Below, in pieces: positions 47,573 through 57,855 of a stretch of 64,000 nucleotides of DNA (its first letter is position 1; every line of letters begins with the position of its first letter). The position numbers were made by a program, and so were the translations under genes. The stretch is from assembly GCA_022385805.1 (NCBI GenBank), contig MU277679.1, forward strand, positions 62,001 to 126,000, given 5' to 3'. Under the pieces are notes generated by a model. The model was not told where the DNA came from, made no database searches, and saw only the letters and a program-made list of their open reading frames with translations. Source of the DNA: Pilatotrama ljubarskyi. Taxonomy: Eukaryota > Basidiomycota > Agaricomycetes > Polyporales > Polyporaceae.

Positions 47573-48367
47573 TCAGGCAGCCCGATGGGCGGAGACAAGC
47601 GAAGGAGTAGTGATCCGAGCCACAGAGACGCGCGCTCCGCGGTTCGTCAGAGGGCTACTCGGCGGGGGCACGGTGGCAGACGGGAACGTCGTCCACGTAT
47701 ACAGCCTGGGCGTGATGGACGGCGGGGGGGAAGGCGAGGCAAGGAACGCCGACGCGTGGCTCGGAGGCGTTATAGGGCGCTGAGGAGTCGTAGGAACGCG
47801 CGACACGGGTTCGGGAGAGGATGTGCGCGACTCCTCCGGAGGCAAGTCGAGGTAGGTCGGAATGCGGTCGCGCACGCTCGGACGCGTCTCCTCCCGCTCG
47901 CGGTCGCGGTGGGTCCCTTCGATCAACGAAACGTAGTACTGATACCTCTCCTGCGTGGAGAGCCGGCGCCCCGCGTCGAGCTGCGCGTCCAGAACGGGGT
48001 TACGCGGGGTAGGGACTGGGAGGCGCGTATCGTCCAGGATGCGCATCCCGGCGGCTCTCGCCTCCGGGTCCAAACCGGTGACGTCCACGACCTCCATGGG
48101 ACTTCCGCGACCGCTGGAGGTGCCTTCGGAGCTGGAGCTCGCCGAGCTTTCAAGCATAGTGACTGCGGTGGCCGGGGACGCGGGGAGCGCGATCTGCTGC
48201 CCAGGGTCGATGAACGCCTCGTAGACTGCATCCTCATTGTCGAAGAACTCGTCCGAGTCCGGATCGAACGCGTTCGTGTAGGTCCACTTTTCGTAGGTGG
48301 GGTGCTGGACCTCCGGCTGGACGCGGACGGCGGGCTGGCGGGTAGAGGAGTACAGCGGGCGGCCCAT
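47573..48367 (-). CDS. Hypothetical disordered protein, 264 aa
   Basis: Single uninterrupted frame of 264 residues. I do not recognise it. The N-terminal 60 residues (TYEKWTYTNAFDPDSDEFFDNEDAVYEAF begins the acidic part) are followed by a serine-rich run, a short helical patch QERYQYYVSLIEG, a PTYLDLPPEE motif and a long Pro/Ser/Thr tail with SPEP and TTPQRPITPP. Such sequences are often phosphorylated regulators or adaptors. The GC-rich third-base pattern supports coding; lack of introns is notable beside its neighbours. Confidence 0.6.
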   Translation of the reverse strand: MGRPLYSSTRQPAVRVQPEVQHPTYEKWTYTNAFDPDSDEFFDNEDAVYEAFIDPGQQIALPASPATAVTMLESSASSSSEGTSSGRGSPMEVVDVTGLDPEARAAGMRILDDTRLPVPTPRNPVLDAQLDAGRRLSTQERYQYYVSLIEGTHRDREREETRPSVRDRIPTYLDLPPEESRTSSPEPVSRVPTTPQRPITPPSHASAFLASPSPPPSITPRLYTWTTFPSATVPPPSSPLTNRGARVSVARITTPSLVSAHRAA

Positions 48368-48899
48368 GGTGCTTTTTGAAGAGCGAATGGTAATGATACA
48401 AGACTAGAAGATTAAGGGAAGGCTGGCTGGGCAGCTTTTGAGGGTATGGAGAAAGGAGGGTATGACTGTCTCTGTCTGGGGACGTGGACGCGAAGAACAA
48501 ACAGAACCGGGCGATCGCGACGCGAGGAACCCAGTTCAGGGTAGGCCCGTGCGCGGCACCGCCACCTCCCTTTTTCTGCGCTCACATGACCGCACCAGGA
48601 GGAGTTAGAACGGCGTTCGCTCCCTCCTTCGTCCTCGCTATGGTCCAGTCGGCCTCCAGTGCTGCACATATAGCACTAGTACTCTGACACTGACAGACGA
48701 CACATCTGGATGCCGACCTCGCACTTTCAGTCGGGTTCACGCACTAAATACGCCGTCTACTAAGCTATCCTGGACCAGGTGCACGAAGGAGTCTCCGGAT
48801 ATCTTCAGGTACGTAGGGGAGGCCTAGAAAGGCCGCCGAAAGTCAAGGATACAAGTTGGCGAAACGTGCACCGTATCGGATGCCTTCTCTAACCTAGTC
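48368..48899. other. Spacer, no gene recognised
   Basis: Promoter side of the disordered-protein gene and 3' side of the BTB gene. Confidence 0.4.
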
Positions 48900-49346
48900 T
48901 TAATGGGACAGTGCGAGATAGATTTCCATTCGAGCTGCGCCGCCTTGCGCCTCCCGAAAGAGTGGGAAATACCGCCTTGCGAGATCAATGGCCCAGTGCA
49001 TGTCGTACTTTCTCGCCGCTCCGATGATGGGTGCTATGTCACCAAGCTCCAGGACGGGGTCGTCCATGGGATAGCAGAACCGGAGGTGGTGGTCGAGGGT
49101 ATGGCCTGTCTCCGTAACGTCAATGACTAGGAGCTCCGGTACGTCCGTCGTTGGCGATGCGCTCGAGGCATCAGCGGGCTGGGGCTTCGGCTGGGGCAGT
49201 TTGAACATGTTTTCGAACACTGGTGACGCTTCTGAGAGGATGACTCTGTGCACGCGGAACTCGACGCCATCAGGCGTCCGGAGTACGACGTCCGCGCTGG
49301 CCTTCGTGAACGGATGAGAGAAAGTAGATGTCGTCGTGGTCGACAT
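48900..49346 (-). CDS. BTB/POZ domain protein, 148 aa
   Basis: A single exon with ASADVVLRTPDGVEFRVHRVILSEASPVFENMF, the opening of a BTB/POZ fold, followed by ELLVIDVTETGHTLDHHLRFCYP and DDPVLELGDIAPIIGAARKYDMHWA. It stops shortly after the domain, at DLARRYFPLFREAQGG. Related agaricomycete BTB proteins that I know of usually continue for another 150 residues, so this may be a shortened member or have missed 3' exons. BTB domains mediate dimerisation and often bind Cul3. Function unknown. Strings in this entry above 20 residues are avoided where possible; the domain runs roughly residues 15-125. Confidence 0.78.
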   Translation of the reverse strand: MSTTTTSTFSHPFTKASADVVLRTPDGVEFRVHRVILSEASPVFENMFKLPQPKPQPADASSASPTTDVPELLVIDVTETGHTLDHHLRFCYPMDDPVLELGDIAPIIGAARKYDMHWAIDLARRYFPLFREAQGGAARMEIYLALSH

Positions 49347-49860
49347 GGGTGTTTGTCGGCGGGAGGGGACGGTGCTGCGGTAGGTTCGCTTTTTCTTTCT
49401 TGCGCCTACGAAGCCTCGTGTATTTCATGATGCTGCTTCCTGACAGACGGGCTCCCAGATAGGCAGGCTCAGTCCCAGCATACGGACTACCCTCGCGTTG
49501 GGCCGACGGCGCCAATTTTTGGGCTGTCCTCTGATGTCTTTGCTTTCTGACATGCCGCAGGAGCGGTGCAAATCCTGCCATGGGCAGGCTCGTCACTCCA
49601 GACGCAAAGATCCCTTTTCTCACATGCGTTAGTCGCTCTAATAGCGTTCTTCCGCTCCCCCAACTCAGCTGGATGACCCCTTCGCAGGGGAAGGCCGTGC
49701 TCGGGACCCTATGTCTTGATTTCGGCACGACTTCAGGCTGAGGACAACCATCCATGCATACAGCTCGCAATAAGGCACTGCGTGAGCGCATTCAGGAGCA
49801 ATTCGGTACACTACTGACTTGATAGAGTTCGTGGCGACAGCGGGCGCGCCCTCCGGTCCA
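49347..49860. other. Upstream region of BTB gene
   Basis: No gene recognised. It leads into the hairpin repeat array. Confidence 0.4.
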
Positions 49861-49912
49861 ACGGAGATCGTTTGTCTACCCAACGCACTCGCTGATAGAC
49901 AAACCTCTCAGT
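49861..49912. repeat. Hairpin repeat, copy 1
   Basis: Outer arms ACGGAGA and TCTCAGT; inner arms GTTTGTCTA (49870-49878) and TAGACAAAC (49896-49904), a perfect 9-bp stem with a 17-nt loop. Strand of any transcript unknown. Confidence 0.8.
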
Positions 49913-50010
49913 AAGACCCAGGTGTGTCCCTCGCTCCCGCTCGGAACTACGCGTGTCGGAAACGATACGTTCGATGCCGTCCACTATGTTCTCCAGGTGC
50001 ACCCGGCCCG

Positions 50011-50063
50011 ACGGAGATCGTTTATCTGTCTGACGCACTCGTCTGACAGATAAACCTCTCAGT
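50011..50063. repeat. Hairpin repeat, copy 2
   Basis: Same outer arms as copy 1, exactly 150 bp on. Inner arms GTTTATCTGTC and GACAGATAAAC pair perfectly over 11 bp although two of the first nine pairs differ from copy 1. The loop shares GACGCACTCG-like sequence with copy 1. Confidence 0.8.
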
Positions 50064-50160
50064 GAGGCCCAGGTGGGCCTGGAGAGCGTGCGCAGGCGTT
50101 GTCTTACCGGGTGACCGTACCATGGTAGGAGAAGCGTCCGTGGAGGAGAGAGGCACGCCG

Positions 50161-50206
50161 ACGGAGACGGCTTGTCTCTCATCCTCTGAGAGACAAACCT
50201 CTCAGT
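50161..50206. repeat. Hairpin repeat, copy 3
   Basis: Starts 150 bp after copy 2. Inner arms TTGTCTCTCA and TGAGAGACAA form a 10-bp stem with a short loop; outer arms unchanged. Confidence 0.8.
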
Positions 50207-50298
50207 GGACGGCCTCCCTCCCTATCGCGGAGCGCGCTTCCCAGAGGGGATGCGATCTCAGTTCATGGAGGACGTCTGCGAGGGAGGAAGGCGCGCCG

Positions 50299-50344
50299 AC
50301 GGAGACGGCTTGTCTCTCATTCTCTGAGAGACAAACCTCTCAGT
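50299..50344. repeat. Hairpin repeat, copy 4
   Basis: Starts 138 bp after copy 3 and differs from it by one base, which lies in the loop. Flanking GTCTTCCTCCCTACCGC resembles the sequence after copy 3. Confidence 0.8.
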
Positions 50345-51064
50345 GGACGGTCTTCCTCCCTACCGCAGACTGTCCTCCGAGTCTCCCGAGGGTCGAGCCA
50401 CGCGAGACACTGAAGTTGGAGTGTCATTCTACTCACCTCTAATTGTGCGTCCCGGAGGAAGAGACGCTCCACGGAGTGCTGATGCTTTTCGAAGTCGAGT
50501 TGCTGAAGTTCACTCGCCGCACACCCCCCTCTTATATACCTTCCTTGGCCAGGGTGGAGACGCATTGTTCCGACCAGGCGAGGATGGCTTGTGATCTGAG
50601 TCCAAGCGAGGGGCGCGCTTTGCTCTGGCACTCGGCTGCTGCCATTGGCAGGGCAGTATCGCCACACGCCACGAAGCCACAAAACAATGAAGCCACGAAG
50701 CGACGACGGCCCAGACTCGGACGATCATGCACGCTTTGGCCGGGACAGCGGCAGCATGCGGGCGCGCGCCCGCCCCTCTGCCCGTGTGGCTTCAGGTTGG
50801 CTCTGGCTAATCATGCGCCAGGTTAGCCACATCGACCGGGCGGTCGGCCGTCTTGTAAGCCTGAGTCTGGTTGTAGCGCGCGGCTCGCTTCCGACCCTAC
50901 GTATGCGTTGTTTCACTCGTCATACACGGATGCTGCGTCAGTGTGCGAGACTGGGCATGGCGGAACTGTGTTGACGCTTGGACCAGCCAGTCGCCGCGGC
51001 CGCCTTGACCGCTGCACGGGTGGCGCGGGGATCGGCGCGAGAATGAGCTATTGGACGGCTTGTA
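50345..51064. other. Spacer between hairpin array and foldback element
   Basis: No gene recognised. Confidence 0.4.
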
Positions 51065-51997
51065 CTACTCGTGGGCGCCAAAAGTATGGAAACGCCCACC
51101 CGTTTTGGGTCCCACGACTATACTTCACCCTGTATGAGTGCTTTTCCTTATGTACCCTGAATGTCAGAAAATATGGGTGAGTAAGGAGTGTGTGATACAG
51201 TCTGTGCTTGATTTGCTGTCCATGAAGTGGAGATATTAACATACATCTTGACCTTGCCCTCAATGTCTGCTGCTTGCCTGATTTCTCAAGCATCTCTGGC
51301 CACATTGGCTGGGCTATCCTTCATACCAATATTAGGAACATGTATCCCTATGGGCTACCTTTCTGGCAAGGTGTTTGACGTGAATTGAACCAGCTTGCTT
51401 AATTTGTAATCAAGGTAACTCTGTCAACACTCACGACACTTCGTGCTGTGATACCTGTGTGCTAATAGCTTGCACAGCAATTGATGCCCTGCCCTATGGA
51501 GGTCCACATTCTGCCCTCGGCACCCTCTTGTCCGTGTGATCATGTATCTGTATGCCAAGCAGCAAGGGAGGGCTTCAACAAAGCTATATTGCATTACCGG
51601 GGTAAAATCGCAGGCCACATGGGTGTCTGCAGAGTTACTCAAATATGAATCCAAGCAAGCCAGTTCGATTCATGTCAAATGCCTTGCCAGAAAGGTAGCC
51701 CATAGGGATACATGTTCCTAATATTGGTATGAAGGATAGCCCAGCCAATGTGGCCAGAGATGCTTGAGAAATCAGGCAAGCAGCAGACATTGAGGGCAAG
51801 GTCAAGATGTATGTTAATATCTCCACTTCATGGACAGCAAATCAAGCACAGACTGTATCACACACTCCTTACTCACCCATATTTTCTGACATTCAGGGTA
51901 CATAAGGAAAAGCACTCATACAGGGTGAAATATAGTCGTGGGAAGTTGACGACCCAAAACGGGTGGGCGTTTCCATACTTTTGGCGCCCACGAGTAG
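51065..51997. mobile_element. Tc1/mariner-like foldback element (933 bp)
   Basis: Two long inverted arms, 51065-51400 and about 51656-51997, flank a unique centre of about 255 bp. The element is bounded by TA on both sides (51063-51064 and 51998-51999), the Tc1/mariner target duplication. Termini begin CTACTCGTGGGCGCC followed by AAAAGTATGGAAACGCCC, a pattern common in Tc1-type ends. The right arm has a 9-bp insertion near its outer end and a few substitutions. No transposase; the duplicated open frames in the arms are mirror images of each other. Non-autonomous. Confidence 0.85.
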
Positions 51998-52380
51998 TAC
52001 ATCATCGCTGTATGCGCGTTCAGGACCGTACGGCGTAAGAGTATCTATCACAGAATCCCAGTACTGTTAGATCTGGTACGTGGCGTTCGCGCCGAGCGTC
52101 TGTTGCAGCAGTTCAACGTTCAACTTCGTTCAGCGGTCCAGGCGTCCACTGCGGCGAACATGGCCGTGATGTTCGCGCACAATCGGGTCCAGGTGACTAC
52201 CTGAACTTACTGTAGTTCCAGCCAAGTGTCGCCTATGCATTCTCGGGGGATATGAAGATAGCGAATGGCCGGAAAGTGCAAGGCATAGCTTTTATGAACT
52301 CGGGGTATATAGATACAAATTACTCGGAGCTATCGTACACAGGCGCATTACATCACACATTCAAATGGTTCAGGATATCA
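51998..52380. other. Spacer next to foldback element
   Basis: 3' side of the minus-strand CsbD-like gene; no gene. Confidence 0.4.
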
Positions 52381-52829
52381 TCAGGCGGTAGGCTTGTTGA
52401 GCTCCTGCTGGGTCTGGCCCTTGTCGTGACGGACGTTGCCTACAAGCTCTCGTGAGTCCCCTCCGTCCCTAGCAAGCTAGACGCAGATCAATCTGCGACT
52501 TACCAGACATCTCCTGCTGTCGGTCGCCGGTGATGGCGCCGACGACGGCGTCCTTCTTGCCGGCGAGGCGGTCTGCGGCGCCCTCGACGTAGTTCTTGGC
52601 CTGCGCGGCCTGGTACTCGGCCTCGCCCTGGGCGTGCTCCTCCTTGCCGGACTGCTTCCAGGCGGCGGAGCCGGTCAGGTCACCGACGGTCTCGACGACG
52701 GTGCCCTTGAGCGAATGGAACTGGCCGGTGGTCTTGCTGCAGGCAAGTCGGTCAGCATGACTGCAGAGTTCGGCATGTACGGGATAGAACGTACTTGGGC
52801 TCGTCAGTGTTTGCCTTGTAGCCGGACAT
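52381..52829 (-). CDS. CsbD-like stress protein, divergent copy 1
   Basis: Small hydrophilic protein of the CsbD family; fungal members are often called mismatched base pair and cruciform DNA recognition proteins (Ustilago Hmp1 type). Exons 52829-52795, 52736-52504 and 52439-52381 give 108 residues. Core: [60 protein letters not shown] and [15 protein letters not shown]. Exon 2 is 233 nt, the same as in the opposite copy at 53366, and both introns are in equal positions, so the two arose by inverted duplication. A TATAAG lies about 105 bp before the start on this strand. Likely strongly expressed under stress (inference). Confidence 0.9.
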
Positions 52830-53365
52830 GGTGGTGAATCGTTGTCGTGAAGTAGAAGGCGAACGATGTGATGTGGATGGCGAGATGCAGATGGTGTTTG
52901 CGATAGTGGATCCGACAAGGTGGCGGGGCTCTTATATGTCCGGGGTGGAGGCATGCGTGTGGACTCTGGAATCCCATAACAGGTCGTGGCTGGAGTGCGT
53001 GTGCCCCACTGGATCGCTGACGTTGCGTGCGCTGGACTGCGCTGGAACGCCACCGACGTTGGCAGCCTGTGCCAACCACTTCCGAATCAGGCAGGCCAAT
53101 GACGTCGTCGGGCAACTCGTCGGAACGACACCGCAGGCGTCGTACCGATGACGCCGTCGCCTTTAGATCCACCTACCCGATATGTCACCTGTACACTCTG
53201 ACGTCACCGCCTTCCCGGCCCTCCTGCGAAAGCACCGCTCTCCTGCGCTCCTTATAAGAGCGCAATCTCGCACTTCCATTTCCTCACCAACAATCGTCCA
53301 TCGACTTTCACGGATACCCCACACCAGAACTCACTCCAAACACTTCATCCTTCACGACCATCACC
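52830..53365. promoter_or_regulatory. Divergent promoter of the CsbD-like pair
   Basis: 536 bp between opposed start codons. TATA-type boxes sit at matching distances on both strands: near 52936 (minus) and at 53253 (plus), each about 105-115 bp before its ATG. Confidence 0.65.
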
Positions 53366-53805
53366 ATGTCCTCCAACAACACCACCACTGGCGAGCCCAA
53401 GTACGTATCATTCTTGCTCACGCTTGGTCGACGCCCTTCTGACGCGCATCTCCCAATAGCAAGACCACCGGCCAGTACCACTCCATCAAGGGTAACGTCG
53501 TCGAGGCCGTCGGTAACCTCACCGGTGCCGAGTCGTGGCAGCAGTCCGGCAAGCAGGAGCACGCCCAGGGCGAGACCGAGTACCAGGCCGCCCAGGCCAA
53601 GGGCTACGCCGAGGGCACCATCGACCGCCTCGGCGGCAAGAAGGACGCCGTCGTCGGCGCTGTCACCGGTGACCGCCAGCAGGAGGCTTCAGGTGAGTAG
53701 TCAACGTCCCGCAGTCCTGGAGGGACGCGAAGCTGACCCGACATTGCAGGCAATGTTCGTCACGACAAGGGCCAAGCGCAGCAGGAGTGGAACAAGAACA
53801 CCTAA
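53366..53805 (+). CDS. CsbD-like stress protein, divergent copy 2
   Basis: Exons 53366-53400, 53460-53692 and 53750-53805 give 107 residues. Core: [72 protein letters not shown]. It begins [12 protein letters not shown] where copy 1 has [12 protein letters not shown]. Intron phases and exon lengths match copy 1. The protein should be soluble, helical and highly charged, with no signal peptide. The DNA-binding name comes from a fungal homolog; bacterial CsbD is a general stress protein, and actual DNA binding here is unproven. Confidence 0.9.
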
Positions 53806-54764
53806 GCGCCGCGATCGCCCGCGTTGCTTCCTGTGTGAAATGTATCATAGAGCGTTGTGATGGATTGTAACTTTATTGCACCATACCTGCTCGAGTCTTC
53901 AAAGAGATTGGATGGGTCCATCTTCGACCAAGGGCGACACTTCTTGATAGTAAACAAATTGTCAAGGTATCAATTAGAACGCTGTCCTTCTCGTGGCACG
54001 TCGACCAGAAGTCAGCTGCAAAGCATAACCGAGTGTCAATACCCGCAGAAGAGATTGGTCTTCCCGCAACAGCCATTCATGACGATGACCGACGCTGCCG
54101 CGCTCCAAACTTCAAAGCGGTCCTGGGACTTAGCTGAAGGAAAAAGGACGCGTGAGTCAGAAGTCTCGCAGCTAACAGAACACGAAGAATACGCACAAAC
54201 AATGGAATTCCGGCACTTGGTCCGATATCCATTGCCAACGGACCAGTGTCCGTTGGCAGCGTCCCTTATCCAAGACGGCCGTTCCTCGCAAGCGCAGGGC
54301 GGCGCGCTGAAAGGAACAGTACTATCGCCTCGTGGATAGGTGGCGGACCAAGCGACATTAATGCGGCCGTGACACTCGGGGCTCGACTGCTGGCAATGGC
54401 CCACGCCACCCGCTTTGTGTCGACGCGCCCCATGTGACTGAATGCACGCGTTGTGCGGGGCGCGTCAAAGCGCGACGGCGCCAGGCGAGGCGAACCCGCC
54501 CTGTATAAAGCGGACGGCGCACCTTTTTCCCTCCCTCCACCATCTCCGCCTTTAAAGCCAGTCGCGTCCAGCACCTCCGTTTTCACCGACACCAGCTTCA
54601 CGCAGCGACGCGAACGAACGAGCGAGTGAGTCGCCCCAAGCCCGGATATCCTGCCCGTGAGGTACTTACTCACACGTTGTACGCGCTGCAGAATCCACCC
54701 GCATTTCACCCGCACTTCTACAACTCACCTCAATCAACCTCACTCACCTGCCACACCAATCACG
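53806..54764. other. Promoter region of the next gene
   Basis: No gene accepted. A TATAAA at about 54504 lies 260 bp before the next start, implying a long 5' leader. Confidence 0.45.
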
Positions 54765-55924
54765 ATGTATAGCAGCAACTTCATCGCGACCCCTTTTTTC
54801 AACGGCCCCGTCAAGGCCACCTCTGCGATCACGGCGGGCATCCTCAACCGTCTGGCCACGGGAGGCTACCCACCCGCGCGGAGGTTTGACAAGGCGGAAT
54901 GGGATCCGTCGCGCGACGAGAAGGTCGCGGCCACTGTGAGTGCTCACCATCTGCTTCGTCGCAACCTCTCCATGCACCGGTGAAATGACCTCGCCCGCCT
55001 CCAGACACCTAGTCGCTGGGGAGCGGTGGGCGAACGTCAAGCCGCGCGCGACCCCAAGCCACAATGGCAACCTCGACCCCAGACCGGGTGCTTCCTGTGC
55101 GCTCCTGTTCCACTTCCAGCTCCCGCTCCCACTCTCGCGCCAGCCTGGCCGCCCTTCAAGCCGCAGTGCGTCGCCTCGCTGCCGTCGAAGCTGGAGACCA
55201 AACGCGCGGGCGTCCAGCAGTTCTGGTACGACAGGAAGGCGCTCCGCGAGGAGCAATACCTGCTCACCGAGTCGTTCAACCCGTTCAACCCGGTGAACGT
55301 GGCCCTGAGGGCGGCGGAGGAGGTAAGCCGGGCTGCCGCTGCGCGGATGGTGCACCGGCTGACGGAGAGCGCGTTACAGGCGAGGCTTGCGCGGGAGGTG
55401 CGAGAGCGCGAGATGGAGCGTAACGTGCACGAGAAAGAAACCGGTCCGTTCGAGACGGCGGACGTCGCGAGGAGGGCAGCCGCTGAGGTATGTGATGTCT
55501 TGGGCGCGGATGATACGACGGGCAACTTATCTTCGCTGCGTTGCAGGCGCGTTTCGAAGAGGAGTGGCCTGTGATGGAAACGGCGAACGGAACTTACGCA
55601 CCTGTCGTCGAACGCACCTGGGCATCACCTACGGCGCTCACCCCGTCCGCGGGCGACTTCCAGGACGTCCTCGCTCGCTCTCCATGGGAAGAGGATGCCA
55701 GGCGTCCGTCTCCAGCTTCGCGAGACACGAGCAGCTCGTGGCCGACATCGTCGACAGTGTCAGCGCCATCCTCTTGCTCGTGCCGCGATTCCGAATCCGA
55801 CTGCTGTCCCTCGACTCCGGAACGTCGTGAGCTGCAAGTCCAGCTCGCGTCTGAGGGACCGAAATCCGAGGGCGCATCGCAGGCGGCCAGCTGGGTCGAC
55901 ATCTCCTTCGCGGACGCGGACTAA
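54765..55924 (+). CDS. Hypothetical protein with helical middle region, 343 aa
   Basis: Exons 54765-54935, 55005-55487 and 55547-55924 join in frame to 343 residues. The family is not recognised. The N-terminus FIATPFFNGPVKATSAITAG is followed by ILNRLATGGYPPARRFDKAEW. The middle has an alanine/arginine/glutamate-rich stretch from about residue 140 to 210 (ALRAAEEVSRAAAARMVHRL, then AREVREREME) that looks like a long amphipathic helix or coiled coil. The C-terminal 120 residues are Ser/Pro-rich with many cysteines in one patch (SCSCRDSESDCC). The conserved frame across introns supports a real gene. Confidence 0.6.
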
Positions 55925-56619
55925 CCGAAGAAGCAGGCCGACATATCAAGCAGGTAGCCCGCTCCATACACGCCTCACCGTCATTGAGCCTTGACGGAGA
56001 CGGCCTTCACAAGAGTCCGGGGGTCACTACTGCATGACCAATCACCAAGGAGGAGAACTCATCTCCCACAGTGGGGAGCTTCGTCTGGAGCTTCTTGTGC
56101 ACCCCTCCTGTTCCCCACCCTACCCAGCATGCCGCGGGAGTCCCTCCCCCTGTGACACTTCTCGCTACCCGACGACCCGGATAAGCGGACCCTTCCTCGC
56201 GGGCTCGGCCCTCTTTACCAGAAAACCGAGCGCAAAGTCACGATACCCACCATACCAATAGCATACCTGTGTTTGTTGCGTCGCCGCTTTGTAACAGTAG
56301 CCCTGGACCTCGTAGTGAACAGAGGACAGGTCTCAAGTTCGCTCTGGCTGCTCTGAGCCCAGGAGAGGTGCCGACTGTGCCAAGTGTCCCAAGGAATGCG
56401 CACAGAGACTGCAGGCTGCAACGACACACTCCAGCTGTGGTCAAGCAAGAGACAGAGTTGAGAGAGGAGATGGTGAGAATATTGTGCATGGTTGAACTTG
56501 AGGGAAAGCTTTGGGGAAAGCTTGGACGGAGGCAAGATCGTCGCGTCGTCGGGATCGTCCGGTAGAAGCTGAGCGCGGCAAACGTCATATAGATTTGTTT
56601 CCGGTACGTACCATATAAT
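55925..56619. other. Spacer, no gene recognised
   Basis: Ends at a lone tRNA-Arg. Nothing else supported. Confidence 0.4.
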
Positions 56620-56691
56620 GGCCGCCTGGCGAAATGGCATCGCGTCTGACTACGAATCAGGAGATTGCAGGTTCGACCCCTGCGGTGGTCA
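56620..56691 (+). tRNA. tRNA-Arg (ACG), solitary copy
   Basis: Intact 72-nt tRNA identical to the cassette copies, followed by seven T. No tRNA-Val or shared spacer is adjacent; cassette C begins 2.4 kb downstream. Confidence 0.95.
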
Positions 56692-57855
56692 TTTTTTTCC
56701 CTCCCAGAATTCAGCGCGGCGAGTCTGACTCTCAGCCTGATCTACTTGACTATGATGACCGCTGCGTTTGTACCTAAGAAGATGAGTGTTTGTGCAGCCT
56801 CCATGTTGGCTCGCGAAGCCGCAAATCCAACCGCTTTATACGAAGCGGCGAAGCCTCCTTGCGCGATCCCGCCTTGCAAGACGTGCAGCTTTGCGGCATT
56901 CCAGATGCAGTACGTTGTGCGGCGTAGTAGCGGGGTGCCGACAAGCTGCATGTCTATTCTCACGTGGGACGGATATCCCGATTTACGACCGCCAGTGACA
57001 TTCTAGGTAGTGTGATTCTCAGGTAGTCGGCCGTCTATGCCAGCAGACATCATGATATCTCGAGCAGTACTGTATGTTTAGATATCAGCACCAGCGGGCA
57101 CTTGACAGCTGTCCAGTACACTGTGGAGTATCGTTAACATATTTCAGAGTGTTCAGAGGCTACGCGGCTGCTATGAGCCGTGAACATCATATCAAACCGG
57201 AGCGCGCGGACAACAAAGAGCGAACATGATCCCCCGATTGTCCGTTTCAGAGGTAACTAGCGGCGAAGTTGCTCGCGACCCTATGAGTGAAAAGTTCTAT
57301 GTATATGCTGGGCTTGTGACGGACCTTTGAGTTCTGCACATCTCATTGATCTTCGCGTCTTCACCGTTCACGTTCGACCTTGTGGCGTCCTTGGCATCTG
57401 GGGCCACGTCCAAGGATCGTGACCTCCCTCGCAGCCTATTACGCGCGGTCCACTGCAGTATGCTTTTCTTCAAGTCAAATATATTATTGATAGCAGCTGT
57501 GGCCTTCTGCGGGGTCGCCAGCGCACCGTTTGGGAACAAGGTTGCGAAGATTCACAGCGCCGCCGCTCGTACCTGCCAGTGGCACGGTCACGTGAGAGGG
57601 TCAACGCGTGAAAGCGCGCAAGTCCCAGGCGACACTTGGACCACGATAAAAGAGGTTCCGCCTTCTTCGAAGTGCACCACCACCAGCCCGATATCCCCAC
57701 ATATATCCCGCCATATATAGAGCTCTTGAGAGCCTATATACTCCTTCGTCCACCTTCTACTGCTTCCCAGTCACTCGATAGTAGTCTTGGCCACAGCCCG
57801 CCTTCCACTCTAGCCACAAGGAGGACATCCACATATCGCCCGCTCCTCGTCGACT
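56692..57855. other. Spacer with TATA-rich promoter
   Basis: No gene accepted. TATATA boxes near 57711 and 57735 precede the next start by 120-145 bp and argue against a start at 57636. Confidence 0.45.

Noticed and set aside
50062..50442. Plus-strand frame with repeated PTETACLS/SERQTSQWT as a repeat protein
   Set aside because: The first two hairpin units in the same register contain stops, and the arms change in a paired way, which fits a nucleic-acid structure better.
51048..52038. Two similar open frames taken as a duplicated gene or transposase
   Set aside because: They are mirror images produced by the inverted arms of the foldback element and lack a catalytic DDE/D pattern.
57636..57855. 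Upstream start at 57636 for the W-P-x-P-P protein
   Set aside because: TATA boxes lie inside this stretch and the ATG at 57856 joins the second exon by a clean intron.
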